From assembly GCA_946902985.2 (NCBI GenBank), contig OX336389.2, positions 340,478,444 through 340,542,443 of the forward strand: DNA of 64,000 bases, written 5' to 3'. Below the pieces are notes generated by a model. The model was given only the letters and a program-made list of their open reading frames with translations, searched no databases and was not told where the DNA came from. Positions 45,600 through 57,119 of this stretch are shown one piece after another (within the stretch, counting starts at the first letter, position 1; each line of letters starts with the position of its first letter). Made by a program: the position numbers and the translations under genes. Origin of the DNA: Meconema thalassinum. Its lineage: Eukaryota; Arthropoda; Insecta; Orthoptera; Tettigoniidae.

Positions 45600-46660
45600 C
45601 TGCCACGTTTTGCTCCTTGCTTTGCTCCCACATTTGTTCCCACTATTTGCTCGCACATATTTGCTCTCATATTTGCTCCCACTTTTTGCTCCCACCTTTT
45701 TTGCTCCCACATTTGCTCCCTCTTGAAGCTCCCACATTTGCTCCCACTTTTTTTGCTCACACATGTTGCTCCCCCACTTTTTTCTCCCACATTTGCTCCC
45801 TCTTGTTGCTCACACATTTGCTCCCACTTTTTTGCTCCCACTTTTGCTCTCCAATTTTTGCTCCCACTTTTTTTTTGCTCCCTCTTGTTGCTCACTCATT
45901 TGCTCTCACTTTTTGCTCCCACTCCCAATGTTGTGCTCCTACTTTTTGCTCCCACTTTTTTGCTCCCACAATTGCTCTTTCTTGTTGCTCCCACATTTGC
46001 TCCCACTTTTGGCTCCCACATGTTGCTCCCCACTTTTTGCTCCCACTTATTTTGCTCCCACACTTGCTTCCACTTCTTGCTCACACGTTTGCTCCCACTC
46101 TTTGCTCCCACATTTTATGCTCCCACATTTGCTCCCTCTTGTTGCTCACACATTTGCTCCCACTTTTTGCTCCCACTTTTTTTTGCTCCCACATTTGCTC
46201 CCTCTTGTTGCTCACACATTTGCTCCCACTTTTTGCTCCCACTTTTTGCTCCCCAATTTTTGCTGCCACATTTTTTTTGCTCCCACATTTGCTCCCTCTT
46301 GTTGCTCACTCATTTGCTCCCACTTTTTGCTCCAAATTTTTTGTTCCTACTTTTTGCTCCCACTTTTTTGCTCCGACAATTGCTCTCTCTTGTTGCTCCC
46401 ACATTTGCTCCCTCTTGTTGCTCACACATTTGCTCCCACTTTTGCACCCACTTTTTGCTCCCCAAATTTTGCTCCACACTTTTTTTGCTCCCACTTTTGC
46501 TCCCTCTTGTTGCTCACTCATTTGCTTCCACATTTTGCTCCCATATTTTGCTGCCAATTTTTTGCTCCTACTTTTTGCTCCCACTTTTTTGCCACCACAA
46601 TTGCTCCCTCTTGTTGCTCCCACATTTGCTCCCACTTTTTTGCTTCCGCATTTGATCTCA
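45600..46660 (+). repeat. GGGAGCAAATGT minisatellite, right arm
   Basis: Mirror of 43890-45080, read as TTTGCTCCCAC. It is shorter, so copy number differs between arms. Confidence 0.95.
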
Positions 46661-46667
46661 CTTTCAA

Positions 46668-46746
46668 GTTAGGTTAAGTTAGGTTAGGTTAAGTTAAGTT
46701 AGGTTAGGTTAGGTGAAGTTAGGTTAGGTTAGGTTAGGTTAGGTTA
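46668..46746 (-). repeat. TTAGG telomere-like pentamers, right arm
   Basis: Mirror of 43992-44068. Confidence 0.9.
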
Positions 46747-46930
46747 TAACTAAGTTTATTATTTGTGCTCAAAATTCGCTCCCACTTTTTGATTCCACTT
46801 TTTTCTCACACATTTTCTCCCACTTTCTTTTTGCTCCCCACATTTGCATCCATATATGCTCCCACATTAAACTGTTGTTTTTATTGTCAAGTTGTCTTGA
46901 CTAGAGCTTAGTCTATGCTTGACAGTTGAC

Positions 46931-47504
46931 ATGGAAGTATCAGTGACTAGGTATGGCAAGCCTCATGCATTCTATAAAGGATATTCATATATTGTGAAAC
47001 GAAGCAATAAAAATGGAACTGTTATTTGGCGTTGTTCAAAACAACGTTCAAAACAATGTAAAGTGAGCAAAAAAGTAAATATAGTGAGGTTTTAAGTGTC
47101 AGTGATCATCAATGTAGTGTACTGAATGAAACAATGTTGCTGTCAACAGAAAATCATAAAAATGCTAAAAAGCGAGTTCAAGAAAACAATAATACTGCTC
47201 ACAATAGTTCAACGTTCAAAAAACCTTAACATTATCAAAAGCCACACAAACTCTACATGAGGACACTGTAGAGGAAGAGGAAGAGGAACAGGAAGAGGAA
47301 CAGGAAGAGGAACAGGAATATTTAACTGGTTTTAGTGATGTTGAGGATAATGTTGAGGATAATTATGGTGATTATAATAATAGTGATATAGATCATGCTG
47401 CTTATGATTATGATAGTGATAATGATCCGAAACAAAACAATAACGTTTTCATGCCTAATGTTCACCGGGGAAGAAAAAAGATCTACAACAAGCTTTGTTT
47501 TTAA
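46931..47504 (+). pseudogene. FLYWCH-type protein, element 2 right arm (broken)
   Basis: Starts at the ATG at 46931. A one-base loss near 47062 breaks the FLYWCH-like domain and another near 47224 ('TTCAAAAAACC') breaks the linker. The region around the left arm's frameshift is intact here, and the C-terminus keeps 'KKIYNKLCF' before the stop at 47504. The lesions are thus different from those of the left copy. Confidence 0.75.
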
Positions 47505-47797
47505 AACTATAACACACTATCGTAAAGGCAAAGACTTGTATTAAGTGTGCATTTTATTGTCATAATCATGTATACTCTGCAATGTTAAATATTCTGACTT
47601 CTGTAGAAAATAAAACAACATTGTAACATTATTTTCATTTATTTACAAACTTTATATATATTTTTTTGGTTTCATGATAATATTTTTAAGACAATACCAA
47701 TCACTAAAACATTATTATTCTTCACACATATTTTTCTTTCAGTCCATTGTCATGACTTATAACTTCCATTATTATTATTTGACATTTGTTTATTTAT

Positions 47798-48079
47798 TTA
47801 ATTAAAACGAACCATGCACCTATTGTTTTTAAATCCTTCATAAATTAAGTGTACATGTTGCACAGCATTATTGACTTCATCAAAAACACTCTCCGACATA
47901 TCATTAAACCGTATAGGCAGAAATGTCTCAAAGTTTTCACATACACAAAGTACACGATCACCATATGCTGTTTTCAATTTCCGAATCTTGATAATGCGGA
48001 ATGGAATATGCGTTGGCAATTCGTTGAGCTTCTTTGTCTCTAAGCCACATGATTGTCCCACCGCATTCAAAACATTCAT
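47798..48079 (-). CDS. Conserved 93-codon ORF of element 2, right arm
   Basis: Same protein as 42674-42955 except for one Lys in place of Thr (residue 84). The acceptor-like T-rich tract upstream is kept. Confidence 0.6.
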   Translation of the reverse strand: MNVLNAVGQSCGLETKKLNELPTHIPFRIIKIRKLKTAYGDRVLCVCENFETFLPIRFNDMSESVFDEVNNAVQHVHLIYEGFKNNRCMVRFN

Positions 48080-48190
48080 TGTAGTAGTCTATAAACAAAA
48101 CAAAAGCATATCTATTACACTCTAAAACAGCTTTAATAATATTGTGCAATTAGGGATTTTGCACTATGCATGGCTAATAAATTATACTAG

Positions 48191-48376
48191 TTATGCAAGA
48201 AATGCCCTAACTGTAGCAGATACGACTTTTCTGTATATAGCACAAGTGTTAAGTTCCAATGCACACTTGACACATGCTACCATGTGTCCACAAGGCAAAA
48301 ATACAACACCTATTTCATCTTGATAACAAATTTTACATAATTGTTGGTCACACTTTTGTATCTGTTCGAGAGACAA
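48191..48376 (-). CDS. IAP-type RING finger ORF, right arm
   Basis: Mirror of 42374-42562 with a Met-to-Val change after 'CGHM' and the same missing eighth zinc ligand (Tyr for Cys). It begins at a TTG and lacks an upstream ATG. Confidence 0.75.
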   Translation of the reverse strand: MSLEQIQKCDQQLCKICYQDEIGVVFLPCGHMVACVKCALELNTCAIYRKVVSATVRAFLA

Positions 48377-48969
48377 GTCATTAACGTTGCACAGAGTGCT
48401 TTAAAGCACAATGAATGCTTGTTCACTGTCTGTTCACTACGTTAATGGCGCATGACCACATCTAAAAACAAACAAAATAACCCATCACTCAATCAATCAA
48501 TCAATCAATACTAGTAATTAAACTTTAACGTTAATTGGCATTAAATAAAAACACCATCCAAAAATAATTTCAAAAAATAAACTGTATGTCTACACTAACA
48601 GTAACCCATCTACCTTTTTTTTTTATAAAGCTGCAGTCATTTATATTTCCCTTTAACCAATATATATACAAAAATAAATGTCATGTCATTTTGTTCCGAT
48701 TATCTTGTTCAAACCTGTGGATATTTGATCAGTCCATAGGGAACCACCCATAAAGTAAATTTATATTTTTGTTTTTAGAAAATCCAACATAGCCTTGTAC
48801 TTTTCCCAGTCAACAACCAATATAGTCTTGTACCGTTTGTCAATACATGGCCATTATTCAAGAAAGCAATCATTGTCCTAGTCATGTACAGGTAATGAAT
48901 TTTTTGTCTACGAGTTTTCAGTAGTGGTAAAATGGAATAGCATTTTTAAGTTAGACTTACCTGAGTTTT

Positions 48970-49272
48970 CAATAGTTCACTGCCTGGAAACAATGGTTGT
49001 ACTCTACTGCGTCTTGGGTTTTCAGCAACTGCTCCGGCGGTAAGGCTTTTCTTTCCAAGTTTCTAAAAACAAATAAAATAAACCGCTATAAGTAACTAAA
49101 TTCTGGTTAATACATGCATTTCATAAAATAAAATAATATCAAACAAAAAAAAAAAAGAAACAAGTTAGTTTAAAAAAATAATCTCACCTTTACTTACACT
49201 GGCTTGTTACAGTTTGCTTTTAGTGTGCCCAAAAGCGCAATGGTTACTTGTATCTCAGACATGTAAGATATA
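48970..49272 (-). pseudogene. Small spliced ORF of element 2, right arm (broken)
   Basis: Mirror of the first two coding exons of 41489-42372. A CAA-to-TAA change near 49195 stops the first exon, while splice-site dinucleotides are still visible. Confidence 0.5.
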
Positions 49273-50806
49273 CCGGTTATCTGCAAACAAATAAATAAAT
49301 AAATAAAAATCATTAATTACCCGATCAATAACTACAAATTTAAGGTTCATTAGCATTACATTATTAAAATAATCATTCATAGGTACTTACCAAAAAATAA
49401 AAGGATTTTTTCTTCCAACGTTCAGTTCAGAGCTCTACTGTATACGTCCGTTTGCTAAAATGGCATGTGCATTACTAATGCAATCGTTATCAGTTAGCCT
49501 AGCAACAGAGAGAGTTGCATTTTCTCAGCGTTTTGAACTTCAAATGTTGTCTCTCTCACACGTGTTTCCACGCCTCTTCACATTCCTCAATCTGAATAAG
49601 GTTCGTGTACCATATAGTAGTTTCAAGTTTTCAATAAGGAATCAAAATGGCTGCCTCTTATACATCGGTAGTACGGCTGTCTAGGAACCAAAATGGCGGT
49701 CTCTCTGTTTAAGCGCCAGACCTCCTAGCCTCTACCAGGTCTGTTTAAACGACAGACCTGCTAGCCTCTACCAGCCAAGTAACCTGACCCGTTATTTCCT
49801 GCCCACATAGACATTCTTGTGTTATCAGCAGTCGCTCTGACAAGGCCTGGCCAGGTCGTGTATTGAGTGTGAGCAAGCAAGACTGTGTGTGCTAGCAATG
49901 AAAACATGTGTGTCTTAAACATTTTACTGTAATAATAATTATTAGCAAGCGGCCATCCTCAATACATGTACACATTAATCATACACTTTCACCATGTCCA
50001 ATGAATAGTTTATAAAATCTTTGGGGAATGACCTTACAGTTTTGGTGCTTTGCATTCACGCACATTGCTTGGTCGACCGAATGTTATAGGTTTTTATATT
50101 CTACAACCATTTGCTGTGCCAGACATGAACTTGCATTTTGTCACGTACGAAGAAAAATAGGATGTAACTGGTTTAGCGTACATGTCATCTCACACGTGCT
50201 CACATGCCTTTCGCACTCCCCTGCCACCACGGTTGTCAGATTATTTCACCTTCAAGGGTCCTCTGCGTCTCTGTCATTTTCCATTGCACCTGTTGTCAAG
50301 TCAGATCAGCGCATTCCAATAAGCACAAATGACATTCACCTCCTGCTCGTCTGCTCCTCGGCAAGTTTGTTTTCTCTACTCGCTTCGACCAACATAGAAC
50401 CAAGTTCTCATCACCGTTTACACGTTAAAGGTAAAATATCAGAAAAAAGAACCCTCGCTCTGTCGTACACCGACCCGCCGAAATAGAGATTGTTCTATTA
50501 AGCATGGTCATTGTGGTTAGCGACAGGTTCGTTGAAACACACACACCCAGCAGTATCGTCTCTCTCAACCACCACGCTTTATGAACATTATAAACAGGTA
50601 AAGAAAAAAAATCAACATGTATGGCGTTAGGCCCTTTGTGAGTTATGTTTTGGAAAAAATATCTACCACATTCGAAAGGGGGCGTGATCCCGAGTCCTAG
50701 GACACCTCGTACACGTCTCTAGGCGTATTGGTTCGTAAGATATCGGCAAAAATCACAAAAAACACGTGTTTACCCCAAAATCGAGTTTCCAAATTTTTTT
50801 AAAAAT

Positions 50807-51492
50807 ATAACGAGTGGTCCATAGCAATGAGGACGCCACCCTGAGTCCTTGGACCCGTCGTACACGCCTCTAGCATGATTGGTTCGCGAGATATAGCAAA
50901 AAGTTTAAAATCACGGTTTTACCCCAAAACATTCTGTTTCCCTAATTCTCAAAAACTTGAACCTATTACCAAAATAAAGAGGGCTTCGCAACAAGCGATT
51001 TGACACGTCACACGTCCAAATCCGACCTTGCGTTCGAGAGATATCGGCAAACTTCGTAGGAAAGTAGGCGACTATCTGGCTCTCTCCTCACCACCAAAAC
51101 CCCTTCTTATCAATCTTTTTTTTTTCAAAGAGCTCGCCCTCTTACAAAAATCCCAGATGCGCATGCGTACAAAACAAAGACAAAAATGTTGGTCCATAGC
51201 GGCATCCAGCAAAACGCATGCGCTATATGAGCAACAACGTTTAAGTTCATTTTAGCAGCGCACCTTATACATGTCGCATTTGAAAAGGGACTTTCACTAA
51301 AAAATTACAATTTCACCCCCTAGTAGGGGTAGGTTTTATTTAGGGGTTGAAATGAGTGGTCCATTGGAAAGCCCTCGTCAGCCTGAGTCCAACGACACCT
51401 CATTCGTGAATCTCCGACCATGGGTTCGGGAGTTATCGGCTCGCATTGGGAGTAGTGGTGGGGGGAGGCAGAAACCGCCTCACTCTCCTACT
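50807..51492 (-). repeat. Outer end of element 2, homologous to element 1 ends
   Basis: 51130-51430 aligns with 27780-28085 of element 1. Shared words include 'gccctcttacaaaaa', 'catagcggcat', 'aaaaaattacaatttcaccc' and 'gacacctcattcgt'. The element ends at CTACT (51488-51492). The following ATGGTC (51493-51498) would be one copy of the target duplication if it has one; the other copy is not in the window. Confidence 0.85.
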
Positions 51493-51498
51493 ATGGTC

Positions 51499-53186
51499 GT
51501 CTACCGTCTACCCGTGACTGGAGCAACATCTTGCCACAGTTCCCATCACCTTGTCAGCACTCCATAGCCTACAGGTCTAGTAGCGACTGAAAGGAAGTAT
51601 TTTTAAGTATTTTATGTTTGACCCTGGCGAAATGTAAATATTATATGTCAGGCTCATTATAGTACAAGTTTTCATTATGATACAGTTTCTCCCACCAATC
51701 AGAGCTCAAGAAACAGTTGTGTGACCAATTAGGTGAGGATAGCATCGCACCTGCGCTCACTTCCATGGCCCCCTATTTTAAATTCACTACGTGGCGAGTG
51801 TTATAGTGAGGTATTCCAGGAGGCCATGGTCAAATACAAAGTATTCTCTGCGTCCCATGCGCTCTGTTCAGTACATAAATCTGGTGAAATCTCGACAGAT
51901 ATTTATGAATATTTATGTTCGAACATAAAATTGATATAATTATCGTCGAACATAAACAGTCGTATGGAACTCGCCTATAATGGTAATTAAGACACTCGTA
52001 TGGGAATTATAAAACTCGCTACGCTCGTTTTATAAACATACTCGTATCTTAAGTATTGCCATTATAGGCTCGTTGCATATGTATTAGTATGTAGACCGCA
52101 AAGCTGAATATTGTACTGAGGAATCAATTGACTTGTGTTGTACTGTAAGATGAGTGTGGAATTTAGTGCGAGAACTGACAATAATGAATTAATGAATGAC
52201 TGACTGCTGACTTGAGCACGTCTAAAGTAGACATACAGATACCAAAGAAAATAACACAACATGAATTGAGCAATTCGGCAGTTAGGCTATAACCAATAGT
52301 GGCACCACGTGACAATGGAAGTTGCTAGACGCAAAACAAACTCATTGAGGGATCCATTGTCGAGGTTATGCGCGGAATGAATGGCATATCATCATGATGT
52401 TTACGCGATCAAATCTAATTGAATAACTTTCATAACATGACCTTTAAGGGGAACAAACAAGGGCAGAGCCACGGGCTCAGTCCATGAGATAGCTACGTGT
52501 TTGTCAACAAAGATAACTGTCTGTATAACTGAAGGAAACAAGTGGGCTACGCTGGTATGGTGTGAGTCGTCTTATAATTTCTGCTCAAATGATGCAGTAA
52601 ACTCTTGGATTAATTTCTACTACTTCACCCAATTTGCTTGTTATGCCAGGCTTTATCAAAACAATTGTACTTTCAGCGATACACTCTTGTAACAATGGAC
52701 ACATACTTCTGCCGGTGTATTCTACATCAACAATTTCAAGCAGCCCTAACTTCGTTTCTTTCTAACATGGGGAAGATTCCTGAGTTATTAATTCACGCCA
52801 CGGTAACCCACTGACGGCAATTTCTTCAGCCGAACCTTTTCCTCAATGCAACAGTCGATCATCCCCATACCATGCGTCATTGTGGAGACTGAAAACTCAC
52901 AGACGAATGGTTTTTCTCTACTTTTCTGTCTGACTACTTCCTGTTCCTTGTAACCTGATGCCCTTCAATGCAAATGAGACACAACACACCTGATGTTCGC
53001 CTACAGTGATTGGTCCGATTCACGTGGCAACCATGTGACTGCCTTTAACTGGCCAATAATAAAACGTCTTCTTGTAGATGTTATAGGTTTCAATTTTGTG
53101 ATCAGCCATCAAGTTATTTGGAACAGGGAAAAGGCATTAACTTGGACATTGAAACCTCCCTTCCCCATACGGACTTCTTCTATGGA
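51499..53186. other. Unassigned sequence with one hairpin element
   Basis: No gene recognised. Apart from 51968-52074 I see no repeat or RNA in it. Confidence 0.45.
51968..52074. mobile_element. Hairpin MITE-like element
   Basis: The left arm 'aactcgcctataatgg...' pairs with the right arm ending '...ccattataggctcgtt', about 34 bp with mismatches, around a loop containing 'aaactcgctacgctcgttt'. The terminal duplication is unclear. Confidence 0.6.
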
Positions 53187-53345
53187 CTTGGGCTCTGCCA
53201 AGAAATGTAATTCTGGTCTGAGGGCTCGAACGGAGTACACTCAGCCTCGTGAGACAGAACTGGGAAGAGGTGGGTTCTATTCCCACCTCAGTCGTCCTAG
53301 GAGTGGTTTTCTATGGTTTCCCACCTCTACGCCAGGTAAATGCCG
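53187..53345 (+). mobile_element. SINE family B, fragment 1
   Basis: Starts at 'ctctgccaagaaatgtaatt' and includes 'cactcagcctcgtgag' and 'ccacctcagtcgtcctagg'. The tRNA head and 3' tail are missing compared with the copy at 53859-54223. Confidence 0.75.
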
Positions 53346-53858
53346 TATTGGTTCCTAAACATGGTTAAGTTTTGTGTTTTCCGTTCTCCGAGATTCCCGG
53401 TGTCAATCAGAGGCGAGAACGACAGAAACAGCACACACATAAACTTGTTGTTACTAAAATAAGCCATGCTTATCATGTCATGGTACTTTCTCTATTATTT
53501 TATTATTAAAGCCCCCAATAAAAGAAATAACAAATGAATGTTAATTATCCATTTCAAAGTGGCAGCGTACGAGAAGACTGAGATTATATTAGGCCCGTAT
53601 TTTATTTGTAAAACCTTTCATTTCCATCACACTTGGTGTATTATTGAAACAATCAGTATAATCGCTTTTCAACACGAGTGTACCCAATTAGATTGGGCAG
53701 GGAGTAACAATTAATTTCCTAGTACTTGAAACAAATGAATGCATACACTTAATAAAACACTTCCCATACAACTTCAGTACACAGCGTGGAGAGAGATGGA
53801 GGATGTTAGTACAGGAAACTAGGTTTATACAACCACATTGTCAACTCAGTTATATTTT

Positions 53859-54223
53859 GTTGTTGATTCATTTAGGGGCTTTGTGACAAAGTGGCCATGT
53901 AGCCCCGTGTGCTTAGGTGTGTGTGTGTAATTTGCCTGATAACCTGTGTTATTGAGATGACTGTATTATTGTGTGTGGTTGTAATTCAGATGAAGATTGG
54001 GAAGGAGGCAGTCGTGGCCTTCAGCTAGCAACTATCCCGGCATTTGCCTGGAGTAGAAGTGGGAAACCACGGAATACCACTTCCAGGATGGCTGAGGTGG
54101 GAATATGAGCCCGCCTCTTCTCAGTTTTGCCTCACGAGGCTGAGTGTACCCAGTTCCAGCCCTCAGGCCAGAATTAAATTTCTTGGCAGGGCCTGGATTC
54201 GAACTCGGGCCTCCACGGTGACA
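53859..54223 (-). mobile_element. SINE family B, near-complete copy
   Basis: On the minus strand, the head has box B-like 'GAGTTCGAATCCAGG', followed by the body shared with 53187 and 60243 and a GTTGTTG-complement tail. A perfect 12-bp duplication, CAGTTATATTTT, lies at 53847-53858 and 54224-54235. Confidence 0.9.
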
Positions 54224-54499
54224 CAGTTATATTTTAGTGTTTGTTCAAGTGATTAACCCTACTAACCGATTACAAAAGCGCATCACGTAAATATTAATGT
54301 TAACTAACAAAATAACGTAGCGCGCAATCACTTCAAAAGCTTGCTACGGTAAAAGTTGACGATTGGATTTTCACACTTATCACATATAAAGTATGAACAC
54401 TTTCAGAAGTGTAATAGACTGACGAAATAAATTAAAAAAATGCTTGAAAAAATCTGACACGATACAATTTAAATTAAAACGTCTGTAACAAAATCATTG

Positions 54500-54727
54500 T
54501 AGTTACTGTTGTACATAAGTGGGAAATCCCACCTACCTGAGCAGGGCAGATCATCCACATAAAATTAAGGTCTGACCACAGCGCACAAATTATGGGAAAT
54601 ATTCTTTCATTATCCGTGGTATTGATAATTGGAACTCATTATCTGCCTCAGTCTTCGAGCCTTTCCCCAAACATATTGATGTGTTTAAGAGAAGATTGAC
54701 ATTTTGTGTAAATACGACGATGTAATT
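54500..54727 (+). pseudogene. LINE reverse-transcriptase C-terminal fragment
   Basis: One frame reads 'NYGKYSFIIRGIDNWNSLSA' and then 'EPFPKHIDVFKRRL', the standard end of many LINE RTs (trimmed at both sides). The rest of the LINE is absent. Confidence 0.65.
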
Positions 54728-54855
54728 ACTATAGTTCCTAAATTGCGAATTGTGTAAGTTATATTGTGTTTGATGGTATTGTTGGTAATTTTCTGTATTT
54801 GTACAATTTGCTACCGGGAAATTACCCCCATTTGCAAATATTATATAATAATAAT

Positions 54856-55223
54856 GTATGTATGTCTACCCCTTATTATTCCCGTTTTTCCAACGGGGTC
54901 GGGGATGAGATGCGATGGAAGTCTTAGTGGCGATGGTTTTTACGGCCGGATGCCCTTCCTGACGCCAACCTCACGAGAGGAGTTAATGAGAGATGAAATG
55001 AATGGTGGTGAATGAAACTGGGCAAGGATGTGGAAGGAAGCGGCCGTGGCCTGTCAGAAGGTACCGTCCCAGCATTTGCCTGGTGTTGAAAATGGGAAAC
55101 CACGGAAAACCATTTCAAGGACAGCCGACGGTGGGGCTCGAACCCACGCGTCTACCGAGTCAGTAGAGAGCTTGGCCCCTTGACCTAACGCAGCGCTTTA
55201 GCCCGCGTAGCCACTACTGTCGG
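54856..55223 (-). mobile_element. tRNA-derived SINE, family C
   Basis: The minus-strand head at the right end reads 'AGTAGTGGCTACGCGGGC' with box B 'GGGTTCGAGCCCCACC', and the tail has CATA repeats. A perfect 15-bp duplication, TTATATAATAATAAT, lies at 54841-54855 and 55224-55238. Confidence 0.92.
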
Positions 55224-55261
55224 TTATATAATAATAATAATAATGATAATAATAAGTACTA

Positions 55262-55610
55262 TATACGTATCCACTGAACCTAAATTAAGCCTAAGCGAAT
55301 CTGTCTCCCATAAGACCAACCATTCGTCCACGTCGTGGGAGATTGGCAACGGCACAAAGTAGGGGATTGTTGGTAGGGGTTAAGTACAGTGGGAATCTGT
55401 GTGTCCCAGGACCGTTACGGTAGCTGTGGAGGCCCTACAGGAGCCCTGAAAAGTGACGGCTAACGGGGATCTGGTGAAGAGACTGAGTGGAGAATGGCTT
55501 GGATGGCAGATGAGGGTGATGGATATAACATCCCAACGGCGGAAAAGGCAGAAGTACCACCAGCCGACAACTGCTGCCTTGCCGTCAGCAGCGGGATCTA
55601 CAAAGGCTAA
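55262..55610 (+). pseudogene. LINE remnant, part upstream of the Harbinger insertion
   Basis: Continuous with 56618 once the Harbinger element and one TAA are removed. It has LINE leader-like GC-rich sequence but no clear domain; assignment is by continuity. Confidence 0.4.
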
Positions 55611-56617
55611 GGGCCGGGTTCACCATGGTTCGTCAAAATGTTAACAAATCAATTAACGCCGTTGACGGACGATTACCGAAATGTCGTGGTTCACCAAACT
55701 ATAACAATCCATTATCTTCCCTAACAAGCCATCAAAACTAATTGCTCTGTCAACATGGAATTAACAACTTGACGGTCGATTTACGTAGCATTCAGATCCA
55801 AAATGGCGTGCGGCCAAAGCCGGAATAGTCTTACATTAAACTTTATTCTGAACGATGATGATGTTTTTGAAGACTTGCTTGATTTTCTTCGACCATTAAC
55901 TTATAACTAACGAAGGAATTACTTGAATAATTGCGACGACACAGAATTTATCATGAGATTTCGGTTGTCAAAACCTTCTGTGTTGAATGTTCTACCCATG
56001 ACAGAACCTAACCTGGAATTCCCAACTGATAAGTAAGATAGCCTAGGCCTATGTACCATTCCTTATTTATGTGTAATACATTACGGTGTAGAACATGAAG
56101 TTAATTTAATAAAAGACTACCTAGACGTCACAACATCAGTCCTCTTATTTCTTTTTACGTGTAATATCGTGTGATGCATTACGTTATAAAACAACCTAGT
56201 CAATTTAATAAAAGACTACCTAAACGTTACAGCATCGGTCCTCTTATTTTCAACGATTTCACGATACTCATCCACCGAGTAGATAAGGGTGGATAATTAT
56301 GTTTCTTTTATTCAACGAAAATTTCACAGTCCTTGGGTCCTCTTGCTCATCAGCCATGTTTGTTTTTAACCAAGGAGTTTGTAACTTTTATTAAGCTTTT
56401 TCAGTTAACGGCCTGCTTGATTACACCAAAGAATAAACAAATACCGCCACGATCATCATCTTTCAGTGAGGTTTGTACAGCCCTTAAACATAACACTTCG
56501 TTTTCTAATGCCAATCGGCGAATGTGCTGGTGAAACGCCAACGAGCTTAATGCCGATGTTAAAGTTAACAACGCATTTAGTGACGGCCCGTTATTTCTGC
56601 GTTGGTGAACCCGGCCC
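55611..56617 (+). mobile_element. PIF/Harbinger deletion derivative
   Basis: 15-bp perfect terminal inverted repeats, GGGCCGGGTTCACCA, are flanked by TAA duplications at 55608-55610 and 56618-56620; both traits are diagnostic of PIF/Harbinger. Inside (about 55850-56035), a short frame reads 'NDDDVFEDLLDFLRPL' and, after a stop, 'EFIMRFRLSKPSVLNVL' and 'EPNLEFPTDK', the N-terminal region of HARBI1-type transposases. The DDE part is deleted. Confidence 0.92.
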
Positions 56618-57062
56618 TAAGGGAGACAACTCCTACAGAAAACTGCCACGAGCCTGGAAGAGGAAAGGGGCAGCCACCAACCAGTATAGGGCGCTTGAGC
56701 TGATAACCTATGCTACCCGAATAAATCCTATCAAAGAAACCGAAACAAGAAATGGCAATGGATTGGCCATACATACACTGCGCAGATCTGATGGCAGCAT
56801 TGCTAAACAAGCCATGGAGTGGAATCCTCAGGGCTGAAGGAGAAGAGGAAGACTTAGAATGGCACGGAGGAGATCAGTGGAGGAAGAGAGCGAACAGCTT
56901 GGGTACTCGTGGGGAAGGATAAAATGCATATATACTGTATGCATATAGCACGCAACAGAACCAGATGGTGAACCCTTTTCTCGGCCCTATGCTCCTCAAC
57001 AGGAGTTAAAGGAATTAAGAAGAATACAATCTGAAGATGTTCGCTTGACGAACGAAACAAAT
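56618..57062 (+). pseudogene. LINE 3' remnant
   Basis: Frames contain 'HTLRRSDGSIAKQAMEWNPQ' followed by 'RRRGRLRMARRRSVEEESEQ' and 'LGYSWGRIK', a well-known LINE RT C-terminal signature. Several frameshifts and stops are present. Confidence 0.75.
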
Positions 57063-57119
57063 CAACCAATTAGGCCCCCATTTGTTTGAGAAGTGTATTA
57101 TAACGGTAAGTGTAGCCTA

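Larger units (their letters stand above)
39980..51492. mobile_element. Element 2: giant palindromic element, left end missing
   Basis: The left arm (39980-45183) and right arm (45494-50806) are inverted copies around a loop of about 310 bp. The right arm continues 686 bp further to a terminus ending CTCTCCTACT at 51492. Read inward from there the sequence is homologous to the ends of element 1 (AGTAG start, 'ccatggtcgg', 'gaatgaggtgtc', 'actagggggtgaaattgtaa'). The corresponding left end is absent: the arm stops where the satellite begins. Each arm holds spliced-looking exons, an IAP-type RING, a 93-codon ORF, a FLYWCH homologue, CCTAA pentamers and a GGGAGCAAATGT minisatellite. Confidence 0.9.
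45494..51492 (-). repeat. Element 2 right arm, with terminus
   Basis: Mirror of the left arm up to 50806. 50807-51492 is the outer end that has no partner in the window. Confidence 0.9.

Noticed and set aside
44057..46677. Several overlapping 260- to 360-codon hydrophobic, Cys/Pro-rich ORFs
   Set aside because: They overlap in three frames and come from the TTTGCTCCCAC minisatellite. Low complexity, no domain.
41085..49684. 74-codon ORFs mirrored at 41085-41309 and 49460-49684 as a conserved gene
   Set aside because: Both arms are similar everywhere, so preservation in two arms alone is weak evidence; no motif or splice context, and the region looks like the leader of the spliced gene on the other strand.
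40370..50486. 123- and 152-codon mirrored ORFs near the outer part of element 2
   Set aside because: No recognisable domain, different stop positions in the two arms and no supporting start; probably arm shadows.
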